The translations under genes and the position numbers were made by a program. Positions 44,282-52,615 of a stretch of 64,000 bases of DNA are shown one piece after another; within the stretch, counting starts at the first letter, position 1, and every line of letters starts with the position of its first letter. Location of the stretch: NCBI RefSeq assembly GCF_947486615.1, contig NZ_CANKUD010000014.1, positions 47,604 to 111,603 on the forward strand. Direction: 5' to 3'. Under the pieces are notes generated by a model, which did not search any database, was not told where the DNA came from, and saw nothing but the letters and a program-made list of their open reading frames with translations. The DNA is from an uncultured Modestobacter sp. (GTDB taxonomy: Bacteria > Actinomycetota > Actinomycetes > Mycobacteriales > Geodermatophilaceae).

Positions 44282-46888
44282 TCAGGAGTGCTGGGCCAGC
44301 TCCGCGCGCAGCCGGGCCAGCAGGTCCGAGCGGGTGCTCGCCCCGAGCCGCTGCCGCATCCGGGAGACGTGGTGCTCCACGGTCTTCGGCGAGATGTAGA
44401 GCTGCCCGCCGATCTCCCGGTAGGTCTGCCCGGCGACCACCAGCTCGGCGACGTCGCGTTCCCGCTGGCTGAGCGTGGGGTGACCGGGCGGCACGGCCGG
44501 CGTCGCCGTCCCGGGGGGCCCGGGCTCGGCCGCCCGGGCCGTCGCCGCGGGTGGTGACTCGTCCCCGGCGGCGAGGTCGCGGGCGCAGTGCAGCAGGTCC
44601 AGCCGGTCGCGGGAGTCCACCGCCCGGGCGGCGGCCTGCCCGGCCAGCCGGGAGCCGTCCCAGGCCAACCCCACGCCGGCCAGCCCGGTCGCCGCGGTGA
44701 CCACCGCGGCCGCGTCGACCTGGCCGCCGAGCAGCCGCAGCCAGCACCGCCCCGCGGTGGCGACGGTCGCCGCGTAGTGGTTGGTGCGGGCCGCGGCGAC
44801 CAGTGCGGTGGCGTGCGGCTCCAGGCCGGCCGGGTCGTCGACCAGGATCGCGGCCTGGACCCCGCTCCAGTGCAGCGGCGCCGACCACACGGGGGGCTGG
44901 TCCAGCCGGGTGAGCAGCGCCTCGGCCTGGGACAGGTGCGGAGCCAGCCGGTCGGCCTCGGCCAGCCGGGCGCCGGCCACCAGCAGCTCGCCCAGCGGGA
45001 GCAGGGTGAACAGGTCCATCGGGTGCCGCAGCGCCACCTGGCGGGCCCGCTCCCACGCGGTGGTCAGCGCCGGGGCGTCGCTGGCGCGGCGGGCCAGCCC
45101 CACCTCGAGGGCGCGCAGGAACAGCTCGTCCCGCGGTTCCAGGCCGCGGGGCGCCTCCTCGACGGCCCGGGCCACCAGTGCGCGGGCGCTGGTGCTGCCG
45201 CTGCGGAGCATCGCCGTCCAGGCCCGCAGCAGCAGGTGCCGGGGGCGGCACGGTGGCCCACCGACGTCGGACTCCAGCGCCCGGTCCAGCACCGACTCGG
45301 CCACGGTCAGCTCACCGCTGTGCAGGGCGAGCAGCGCGGCCAGCGCCGCCGGGCTGTCCAGCAGCAGCACGCCCCGCCCGACCGGCTCCAGCAGGGTCGC
45401 CGCACGGGTGAGGGTGGAGAGCGCCTCGGCGACGTCGGCCGCGGTGGCGCCCGGCCGGACCGACTGCAGCACCCCCTGGGCCATCAGCCGCTGGGCGCCG
45501 GCCACCATCGTGGCCGCCCGGTGGTCGCCCGCGTCGTCCGCGGCGGCCAGGCAGTCCGTGGCGTCGCCGACCGCGCCGAGCGCGACCAGGGCCAGGGCGG
45601 TGGACCCGGCGTGCGCCGGCCCGGCCAGGCGGCACAGCTCGGCGCTGCGCCCGAGCATCCCGCGGCGGGCCAGCACCGCGGCGGCGACGCTGGCGGCCCG
45701 GCCGCGGTCGGGGGCGGTCTCGTCCTCCAGCGCCCGGTCGGCCCACTGCAGCGCCCCGTCGAGGTCGCCGACCAGGGCGGCGGCGGTGGCCCGGCGGGCC
45801 GCGAGCCGGGCGGGCGGGGCCCCGGCGTCGGCGGCCTCGGCCAGCAGCGTGCCGGCCAGCTCCGGGTCCGCGGCCAGCACCGCCCGGCCCTGCTCCTCCA
45901 ACACCTGGGCGGCGCGCGGGTCCCGCACCCGGTCGGCGGCCAGCGACCGGGCGACGGCCAGCGACTCCTCCCCGCGGTCGAGCAGCACGCGCAGCAGCCG
46001 GCGGCGGGTCTGCCGGGTGATGTCGGCAGGGGTCACGTCCAGCAGCACCTGGTGCACCAGGGGGACGACTGCGCCCTCGGCCAGCAGCAGACCGCCGCCC
46101 CGCGCCCGGGCCACCAGGTCACCGGACCGCCGGACCGGCAGCTCCAGCACGTCGGCGAGCACCTCGGCGTCCAGCGGCGTGCCGGCGGCCAGCGCGTGCA
46201 GCAGCACCCGGTCGGCCTGGTCGAGCGCGTGCAGGTCGGCCCGGACCCGGTCGACGACGTCCGCCGGGACCGCCCGGACGGCGGGCCGGCCCCCGCGGCA
46301 GGTGCCGGCCAGCGACCGCAGCAGGTGGTCGACCAGGGCGGGCAGCCCGCCGGTCTGGTGGACGACGAACTCCACGACGTCCGGGGTGGCCGCGGGGCCG
46401 AGCTCGGCGGCCGCCCACCGCTCCACCTCGTCGTGCTCCAGGTGACCGAGCACCACCAGGTGCCGGTCGTCGCCCATCGCCTCGATCAGCGAGGTCAGCT
46501 CGGGCAGGTGCGGCCACGGGCGGTAGGCCAGCGTCACCCGGGCCCGCCGGGACACGACGAGCTCCTCCAGCCGCCGGCAGGTCTGCGCCGTCAGCCGCTG
46601 GCCGTCGTCGACCACCACGGCCACCTCGCTGGCCACGTTCTCCCCGTCGCCGAGGGCGGCGGTGGGGGCCGCCTCGGCGTCGACCACCGGCACCCCCGCC
46701 GCCCGGTAGGCGGCGGCGAGCTCGGCCAGCAGCAACGTCTTGCCGGTGCCGCCGGGCCCCTGCACCGCGACCGAGGGGACGGCACGGCCGGCGCCGTCGT
46801 CACCGTTGACCAGCCGGCCGGCGACGACCCGCAGCGAGCGGGCCCAGTGCGTCGCGGTCTGCTCGGGGGAGCTCAGCGCGATGGTCAT
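44282..46888 (-). CDS. LuxR-type ATPase regulator (IniR-like)
   Basis: 868 residues. N-terminal ATPase with Walker A GPGGTGKT (44-51) and a VVVDDGQR Walker-B-like stretch, a long helical tetratricopeptide-like middle, and a C-terminal LuxR helix-turn-helix (LSQRERDVAELVVAGQTYREIGGQLYISPKTVEHHV). This MalT-like plan matches IniR (Rv0339c), which regulates iniBAC in mycobacteria. Its ATG overlaps the Hsp70-like stop (ATGA), so the two are co-translated. Likely controls the divergent iniB-like operon. Confidence 0.85.
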   Translation of the reverse strand: MTIALSSPEQTATHWARSLRVVAGRLVNGDDGAGRAVPSVAVQGPGGTGKTLLLAELAAAYRAAGVPVVDAEAAPTAALGDGENVASEVAVVVDDGQRLTAQTCRRLEELVVSRRARVTLAYRPWPHLPELTSLIEAMGDDRHLVVLGHLEHDEVERWAAAELGPAATPDVVEFVVHQTGGLPALVDHLLRSLAGTCRGGRPAVRAVPADVVDRVRADLHALDQADRVLLHALAAGTPLDAEVLADVLELPVRRSGDLVARARGGGLLLAEGAVVPLVHQVLLDVTPADITRQTRRRLLRVLLDRGEESLAVARSLAADRVRDPRAAQVLEEQGRAVLAADPELAGTLLAEAADAGAPPARLAARRATAAALVGDLDGALQWADRALEDETAPDRGRAASVAAAVLARRGMLGRSAELCRLAGPAHAGSTALALVALGAVGDATDCLAAADDAGDHRAATMVAGAQRLMAQGVLQSVRPGATAADVAEALSTLTRAATLLEPVGRGVLLLDSPAALAALLALHSGELTVAESVLDRALESDVGGPPCRPRHLLLRAWTAMLRSGSTSARALVARAVEEAPRGLEPRDELFLRALEVGLARRASDAPALTTAWERARQVALRHPMDLFTLLPLGELLVAGARLAEADRLAPHLSQAEALLTRLDQPPVWSAPLHWSGVQAAILVDDPAGLEPHATALVAAARTNHYAATVATAGRCWLRLLGGQVDAAAVVTAATGLAGVGLAWDGSRLAGQAAARAVDSRDRLDLLHCARDLAAGDESPPAATARAAEPGPPGTATPAVPPGHPTLSQRERDVAELVVAGQTYREIGGQLYISPKTVEHHVSRMRQRLGASTRSDLLARLRAELAQHS

Positions 46889-48855
46889 GCCTGCTCCGGC
46901 ACCTCGCTGCCGGTGGCCTCCGGCGCCCCGGACGCTGCCGGGTCCTCGGTGGCCGGCGGCTCCTGGCTGGCCGGTGGCTCCTCGCTGGGCGGCGGCGAGG
47001 TCTCGGTCTCGACCGGAGCCGTCGGCGTGGGGTCCGGGGTGTCGACCGGGGTCGTCGGGGCCGGCGTCGGGGTCGGGGTGGGCGCCGGGGTCGGGGTGCT
47101 GGTCCCGGGCGGCGGGGTCGTCGGCGTGCCCACCGGGGGCTGGCTCGACTGCCCGGTCGTATCGCCGGTCGGCGAGGGGGTGCCCGTCCCGGTCCCGGTC
47201 TGGCTCCCGCCGGAGCTGCCGCCGGGGGTGGTGGACGGACGGGCCGCCGGGTCCCCGTCGTCCGCGGCGGAGGTCGTCGCCGCGCTGCTGCTGGCCGTGC
47301 TGCTCCTGGCCGTGCTGCTGCTGGCCGTGCTGCGCGAGGAGCTGGTGGCCGCCCGGTCCCGGGCGGTGGAGCGGGATCCCGCCGTGCTGCCGGCCGGGTC
47401 GTCGTCCTGCTCGCGGGCGGCTGCGCCCCGGGTCTCCGCGCGGCCGGCGGCGGCCGGGGAGAGGCCGCTGGGCGGGTTGTCCCCGTCGTCGCCGGCGTCC
47501 GTGGCGGTGTCGCCGGCCTCGGCGGACGTGGGTGCGGCGACGGCGTCCTCCCCGGAGCCGCCGGTCCAGCCCGCGGAGACGGCCGCCGCGACGCCCACCA
47601 CGATCGCCACGAACGCGGACAGCACCACGCCCACCCGGGCCGCGTGCCGCTTGCCCTGGGGGTCCGGCGCGGGGACCGGGGGACGATCGCCCGACCGTGC
47701 GGGCGGTCGGCCGCCCGTGGGTGTCGTGCCGGGGCGGGCTCCGGCCCGCGGACCGGCGGCCGCCATGGGGCGCGCGGTGCGCCGCCGGCCCCGCCGGGCG
47801 ACCGGCCCGGCGGCCAGGGCGGCCGGCTCGTCGCCGACCTCGTCGGTCGCGTCCTCCGCCGGGGCGGTGGTCGCCACCGGCGCGGCGAGCACCTGGTCCC
47901 GGGCCAGCTCCGCGGCGCCCAGGGCGGCGGTGCAGCCGGGCTCGGGGGCGACCACGACCGGCCGGTCCAGTGCAGCCGACAGCGTCTCGGCGATCAGGGG
48001 CACCGCCGCGGTGCCGCCGGCCAGCACGACGGCGGCCACGTCGGCCACCTCCAGCCCGGCGTCGGAGACCGCACCCCGGACCGCGGCGACCAGCGCCTGC
48101 AGCGGCTCGGCGACCAGCTCCTCGAGGTCCTCGCGGACCAGCCGCAGCGAGACGGGGCCGTCGGCGCCCGCGAGTTCGACGCAGGCGACGCTGTCGGTCG
48201 ACAGGGCCTCCTTGGCGGCCACGCACGCCGCCCGGAGGTCGGCCGGCGCGACGGCCACGCCGTCCTCGGTGGCCAGGCAGTCGTCGACCAGCTCGACGAC
48301 CGCGTCGTCCAGGTCCCGGCCGCCCCAGGCGAGCGGGAGCGGGGGCACCGCCAGGGTCTCGACGTCGCCGTCGGCCGTGGTGCGCACCACGGCGGTGTCC
48401 ACGGTGCTCGCGCCGATGTCGACGACGACGACCGGCGCGCCCTCGGGGACGGCGTCGCGGTGGTGGCGGGCGATGGCGACCGCGCTCGACGCCAGGGAGA
48501 GGTGCTGCAGGCCGGCGGCCCGGACCGCCGAGTCGAGCAGGTCGCGGCGGTGGCCGGCCCAGCTGGGCGGCACGGTGAGCACGGTCCGTGCCGCGGTCGA
48601 CCCGTCCGCCGGGGTGGCCTGCGCCACGACCTGGGCGGCGAGCGAGGCCACCACGTCGGCGGGGTCGACCGGCCGGCCGTCGACGACCATCGGCGCGGGG
48701 CTGCCCACCCGCCGCACCGGGTGCCCGACCGGTACCGGGGGCACGACCTGCCCGGCCGGCCACAGGGACCGCGCCGCGCCGTCCTGGTCGCAGACGGCCG
48801 CCCTGACCGTCCGGTCCCCGATGTCGATGCCCAGCGTGTAGTCGCCCTGGACCAT
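46885..48855 (-). CDS. Membrane-anchored Hsp70-like protein with Ser/Thr/Pro-rich tail
   Basis: 656 residues. Residues 5-320 are an actin/Hsp70-type ATPase: GIDIGDRTVRAAV (phosphate 1), VVDIGASTVDTAVV (phosphate 2), VVLAGGTAAVPLI (adenosine). There is no substrate-binding domain. A linker, one TM helix (407-430) and a 225-residue Ser/Thr/Pro/Glu tail, probably outside the cell, follow. ATG 48855 is chosen over GTG 48885 for length and GGGGGG upstream. Divergent from the iniB-like gene. Confidence 0.88.
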   Translation of the reverse strand: MVQGDYTLGIDIGDRTVRAAVCDQDGAARSLWPAGQVVPPVPVGHPVRRVGSPAPMVVDGRPVDPADVVASLAAQVVAQATPADGSTAARTVLTVPPSWAGHRRDLLDSAVRAAGLQHLSLASSAVAIARHHRDAVPEGAPVVVVDIGASTVDTAVVRTTADGDVETLAVPPLPLAWGGRDLDDAVVELVDDCLATEDGVAVAPADLRAACVAAKEALSTDSVACVELAGADGPVSLRLVREDLEELVAEPLQALVAAVRGAVSDAGLEVADVAAVVLAGGTAAVPLIAETLSAALDRPVVVAPEPGCTAALGAAELARDQVLAAPVATTAPAEDATDEVGDEPAALAAGPVARRGRRRTARPMAAAGPRAGARPGTTPTGGRPPARSGDRPPVPAPDPQGKRHAARVGVVLSAFVAIVVGVAAAVSAGWTGGSGEDAVAAPTSAEAGDTATDAGDDGDNPPSGLSPAAAGRAETRGAAAREQDDDPAGSTAGSRSTARDRAATSSSRSTASSSTARSSTASSSAATTSAADDGDPAARPSTTPGGSSGGSQTGTGTGTPSPTGDTTGQSSQPPVGTPTTPPPGTSTPTPAPTPTPTPAPTTPVDTPDPTPTAPVETETSPPPSEEPPASQEPPATEDPAASGAPEATGSEVPEQA

Positions 48856-49075
48856 GAGCCCCCCACCCGTCGTGACCGGGGCCACACTGCCCGAGTCCGC
48901 CCGAACGTAACCCTCCGCGACGGTGATGCGGAACCGGTGGGGCCACTGTTGCGCGAGAAGACGCCGAACATCGGCGACACCCCGGTGCCCCTAACGGTGC
49001 GTCATCGGGCATCCCCCATCCGGGGGTCGGCCGATGGGGGGCCAACACCCGATGGGCAGGTGGGCCCCGAGGTCC

Positions 49076-49081
49076 TTGACT
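49076..49081 (+). promoter_or_regulatory. Possible -35 element upstream of the iniB-like gene
   Basis: TTGACT lies 51 bp before the start. No good -10 follows at 16-19 bp. The preceding 60 bp contain CCGATGGG twice and its inverse CCCATCCGG, possibly regulator sites. Confidence 0.3.
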
Positions 49082-49131
49082 GCTCCCAGCAGCCGGACGA
49101 CGACGTCCGGAGCAGACCTCTGGAGGACGCC

Positions 49132-50598
49132 ATGACCACTCTCGCGAGCTCGCTGCTCGACTTCATCCTCGACCTGCTGCGCGACCCGGCTGCGGCCGAG
49201 GAGTTCCAGGCCGACCCCGAGCAGGCCCTCGCCTCGGCCGGGCTGGACGACGTCTGCGCCGCCGACGTGCACGCCGTGATGCCGATGCTGGCCGACTTCG
49301 CCCCCGTGGGCGTCGGCGCCGCCGGGATCGCCCACGCCGCCCCGGCCGGCCACACCGCCCCGGCCCCGACGCACACCGCGCCGGCCGAGAAGCCCGACCA
49401 CGACAAGCCCGACCACTGCGAGGACGACCACGCCAAGCCCCCGGCCGAGGGCGCCCCGGCGATCGAGCACCTCAAGTACATCCAGACCAACTACACCTAC
49501 ACCTCGACCACCACCATCGACGCCTCGCACAGCGTCTGGGCCGGCGAGGACGTCTACCAGGTGTTCGGCGAGGACATCGTGGTCGCCACCGGTGGCAGCG
49601 TGGCCGCCGGCGACGACGTCGAGAAGGCGCTGGTGGACAACAGCACCAACACCGACAACAGCGTCGACATCGACGGCTCCTTCAACGTCGACGACTCGTA
49701 CAACAACGAGGACTCCAACAACGTCGACCTCGACGTCAGCAACTCCGGCAACACCGTGGAGGGCGACGGCAACGCCGTCGGCGAGGGCAACTCGGTCGAC
49801 AACTCGGACAACTCCGACCACTCGGACAACTCCGACAACTCCGACAACTCCACCAACGTGTCGGTCGACATCAAGGACGCGCTGAACGGCAACACCCTGG
49901 CCGGTGGCGACGTGCACAACGGCGACAACGTGCACACCGACGTCGACGTGGACGACGTCATCGTCGGCAGCGGCAACATCGTCGGCGACGCCAACGTGGT
50001 CGGGAACGCGACGGACAACTCCGACAACTCGGTGAACGACTCGTACAACGACAACTCCGACAACTCGGTCGACGTCGAGGACTCGTTCAACGACAACTCC
50101 GACAACTCCGACAACTCGGACAACAGCGACAACTCGGACAACTCCACGAACGTGGACATCGAGGACTCGTTCCAGGACAACTCCGACAACTCGGACAACT
50201 CCGACAACTCGGTGAACACCGACGTCGACGTGGACGTCGAGGACTCGTTCAACGACAACTCCGACAACTCGGACAACTCGACGAACACCGACGTCGACGT
50301 CGAGGACTCGTTCCAGGACAACTCCGACAACTCGGACAACTCCGACAACTCGACGAACACCGACGTCAACGTCGAGGACTCGTTCCAGGACAACTCGGAC
50401 AACTCGACGAACACCGACGTCGACGTGGACGTGGACGACTCCTTCAACGAGGAGACCGTCGAGGTCGAGGACTCGTTCAACAACGAGCCGGTCGTCGTGG
50501 AGGTCGAGGACTCCTTCAACGACAACTCCCAGGAGTACACCGACTACTCCGAGAACGTGGTCGTCGAGCTCCCGGTCGAGGAGGACGCGCACGTCTGA
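49132..50598 (+). CDS. iniB: IniB-type protein with long Asp-Asn-Ser repeats
   Basis: 488 residues. The first 55 match the IniB N-terminal domain (LASSLLDFILDLLRDPAAAEEFQADPEQALASAGLDDV). A His/Pro/Ala linker holds HDKPDHCEDDH. From about 110 a hydrophilic beta-prone segment leads to repeats: blocks of (DNS)2-6 joined by TNTDVDVEDSFN/Q modules, about 30 DNS triplets in all, extremely acidic. No signal peptide or TM helix is visible. ATG 49132 has GGAGG 5 nt upstream. Mycobacterial IniB is glycine-rich instead, so only the N-terminal domain is shared. Confidence 0.85.
   Translation: MTTLASSLLDFILDLLRDPAAAEEFQADPEQALASAGLDDVCAADVHAVMPMLADFAPVGVGAAGIAHAAPAGHTAPAPTHTAPAEKPDHDKPDHCEDDHAKPPAEGAPAIEHLKYIQTNYTYTSTTTIDASHSVWAGEDVYQVFGEDIVVATGGSVAAGDDVEKALVDNSTNTDNSVDIDGSFNVDDSYNNEDSNNVDLDVSNSGNTVEGDGNAVGEGNSVDNSDNSDHSDNSDNSDNSTNVSVDIKDALNGNTLAGGDVHNGDNVHTDVDVDDVIVGSGNIVGDANVVGNATDNSDNSVNDSYNDNSDNSVDVEDSFNDNSDNSDNSDNSDNSDNSTNVDIEDSFQDNSDNSDNSDNSVNTDVDVDVEDSFNDNSDNSDNSTNTDVDVEDSFQDNSDNSDNSDNSTNTDVNVEDSFQDNSDNSTNTDVDVDVDDSFNEETVEVEDSFNNEPVVVEVEDSFNDNSQEYTDYSENVVVELPVEEDAHV
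49795..50540 (+). repeat. DNS-repeat coding region
   Basis: 9-bp units GACAACTCC or GACAACTCG (one GACAACAGC), in runs of 2-6, alternate with GTCGACGTCGAGGACTCG-type connectors. Mixed third bases show the repeat is not newly expanded. Antisense frames give Ser/Glu/Leu-rich shadows. Confidence 0.9.
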
Positions 50599-50609
50599 CC
50601 CGAGGACCC

Positions 50610-50642
50610 GGTCCCGGCGGCGGCGTCCCCGCCGCCGGGACC
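50610..50642 (+). terminator. Hairpin 1 between the iniB-like and iniA-like genes
   Basis: GGTCCCGGCGGCGG pairs with CCGCCGGGACC (near-perfect GC stem), 12 bp after the stop. Could reduce read-through into the GTPase genes. Confidence 0.6.
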
Positions 50643-50652
50643 GACGTCGGTC

Positions 50653-50701
50653 GTGCCCGGCCCCACCGCTCCTGAGCACAGGGAGCGGCGAGGCCGGGCA
50701 C
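50653..50701 (+). terminator. Hairpin 2 between the iniB-like and iniA-like genes
   Basis: Outer arms GTGCCCGGCC / GGCCGGGCAC and inner arms CCGCTCC / GGAGCGG around TGAGCACAG form a long stem-loop directly after hairpin 1 and 60 bp before the next start. Confidence 0.6.
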
Positions 50702-50761
50702 GTCGGCGTCCGAGGTGGCACGGTGCACGTGCGGCGACGGGGCCGGGGAACGAGGGGTGGC

Positions 50762-52615
50762 ATGACGACACCGACCAAGCAGGCGACTCCACCGATCAAG
50801 CTGCTGGACGGCCTGCTCGCGGCGGCGGGAGCCTGCGAGCGGCCGGACCTGCAGCGCCGGCTGGAGGCCGCCAAGCGGCGCACCCAGAGCCCGACGGTGC
50901 GGGTGCTGGTGGTGGGGGAGCCGAGCCAGGGCAAGAGCACGCTGGTCAACGCGCTCGTGGGCGCGCCGGTGTGCGCCGTGGGGCCGGGCACGCCGACCCG
51001 CGTGCCCACCGTCGTCCGGGAGGGGACGACGGCGGCGGCCGCGCTGGTCTACGCCGACCGCTCGGCCGGTGGTGACCTCGCGGACGCACCCCTGGAGCGG
51101 GTGCCGGTCCCGGTGACCGAGCTGCCCGCCCGGGCCGCCGCGGCCGCCGCGGCACCGACGGTGGACGGCGGTCGGGCGCTGCTGCGCGCCGAGGTCGAGC
51201 TGCCCCGGCGGCTGCTCACCGGCGGTCTGGAGCTGGTCGACACGGCCGGGGTCGGTGGCGTGGGCACCGGCGCGGAGCTGGCCACCCTCGAGCTGCTGCC
51301 CAGCGCCGACGCCGTCCTGCTGGTCAGCGACGCCTCGCAGGAGTTCACCGCGCCGGAGATGACGTTCCTGCGGCAGGCCGCGGCGCTGTGCCCGACGGTG
51401 GCCTGCGTCCTCACCAAGACCGACGCCTGCCCGGACTGGCGGCGGATCTCCGACCTCGACCGCGGGCACCTGGCTGCCGCAGAGGTGGTCGCACCGGTGT
51501 TCACCGTCTCCTCGGTGCTGGAGGTGCTCGCCGTCCAGCGCAAGGACCGGGAGCTGCACGAGGAGTCCGGGTTCGGGGCGCTGGCCACCCACCTGCGGCG
51601 CGAGGTGGTCGACCGGGCCGAGACCCTGGCCCGCCGGTCGCTGGTGCACGACCTGCGCTCGGTGGCCGACCAGCTGACCCTGGCGCTGCGCAGCGAGCTC
51701 GCCGGCCTGCAGGACCCGGCCCGGGGGGAGCAGCTGGTCCAGGAGCTGGAGCAGGCCCGGGAGGCGGTCGAGGACCTGCGGCGGCGGTCCTCCCGCTGGC
51801 AGCAGGTGCTCGGCGACGGGGTGACCGACCTGATGGCCGACATCGAGTACGACCTGCGCGACCGCAGCCGGGTGGTGACCCGGGAGGCCGACGCGGCGAT
51901 CGACGCGCACGACCCCGGCCCGCTCTGGGACGACTTCGCCGACTGGCTCGACCGGCGGGTCGCCGGCGCGGTCGCCGAGAGCTTCGTGTGGGCGACGCAG
52001 CGGTCGGAGTGGCTGGCTGCGCAGGTGGTGGAGCAGTTCACCCGGGACGGCGGGGGTGCCCTGCCCGAGCTCCAGGTCGGGGACGGTGGCGACGCGCTGG
52101 GCGCCCTGGTCGACCTGACCGACATCGACCGGGGCCAGCTGAAGGTCTCCCAGCGGGTGCTGATCGGGATGCGCGGCTCCTACAGCGGGGTGCTGATGAC
52201 CGGGCTGGTGACCAGCCTGGTCGGGATGTCGCTGATCAACCCGATCTCCCTCGGCGCGGGGCTGGTCATCGGCAGCAAGGCCTACCGGGACGACAAGGTC
52301 GTGCGCCGGCAGCGCCGTCAGGCCGAGGCGAAGGCGGCGGTGCGCCGGCACCTGGACGAGGTGGTGTTCCACGTGGGCAAGCAGCTCAAGGACCGGCTCC
52401 GGGTCGTCCAGCGCACGCTGCGCGACCTGATCACCGACACGGTGGAGGAGATGTCCCGGACGCTCGCCGAGGCGCACCGCACGGCCCAGCGGGCGGCGAA
52501 GACGGCCACCGCCGACCGGGCCACCCGGATCCGTGAGCTGCGGGCCCGGCTGGAGGAGGTCGAGCGGCTGTCGGCGGAGGTGTCCCGGCTGGCCGGGGTC
52601 GGGGTGGCGGCGTGA
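50762..52615 (+). CDS. iniA: Dynamin-like GTPase, IniA-like
   Basis: 617 residues. G1 GEPSQGKST (52-60), G3 DTAGVG, G4 TKTD, then a long helical stalk with coiled-coil segments and a hydrophobic hairpin near 475-505 (GVLMTGLVTSLVGMSLINPISLGAGLVI) likely to insert in the membrane. Mycobacterial IniA is a dynamin-like protein able to remodel or cut membranes. ATG 50762 after GGGGTGG. Its stop overlaps the next start (GTGA), so both GTPases are made together. Confidence 0.88.
   Translation: MTTPTKQATPPIKLLDGLLAAAGACERPDLQRRLEAAKRRTQSPTVRVLVVGEPSQGKSTLVNALVGAPVCAVGPGTPTRVPTVVREGTTAAAALVYADRSAGGDLADAPLERVPVPVTELPARAAAAAAAPTVDGGRALLRAEVELPRRLLTGGLELVDTAGVGGVGTGAELATLELLPSADAVLLVSDASQEFTAPEMTFLRQAAALCPTVACVLTKTDACPDWRRISDLDRGHLAAAEVVAPVFTVSSVLEVLAVQRKDRELHEESGFGALATHLRREVVDRAETLARRSLVHDLRSVADQLTLALRSELAGLQDPARGEQLVQELEQAREAVEDLRRRSSRWQQVLGDGVTDLMADIEYDLRDRSRVVTREADAAIDAHDPGPLWDDFADWLDRRVAGAVAESFVWATQRSEWLAAQVVEQFTRDGGGALPELQVGDGGDALGALVDLTDIDRGQLKVSQRVLIGMRGSYSGVLMTGLVTSLVGMSLINPISLGAGLVIGSKAYRDDKVVRRQRRQAEAKAAVRRHLDEVVFHVGKQLKDRLRVVQRTLRDLITDTVEEMSRTLAEAHRTAQRAAKTATADRATRIRELRARLEEVERLSAEVSRLAGVGVAA

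Noticed and set aside
44282..49048. A single 1588-residue minus-strand reading frame
   Set aside because: Only the part up to 46888 has LuxR/ATPase character. The rest runs out of frame through the Hsp70-like gene and is an Arg/Gly-rich shadow.
49554..50540. Minus-strand Ser/Glu/Leu-rich ORF opposite the DNS repeats
   Set aside because: Antisense shadow of the repeat; no start context or domain.
52366..52379. parS-like GTTCCACGTGGGCA
   Set aside because: Only one half-site is intact and it is inside the IniA-like coding sequence.
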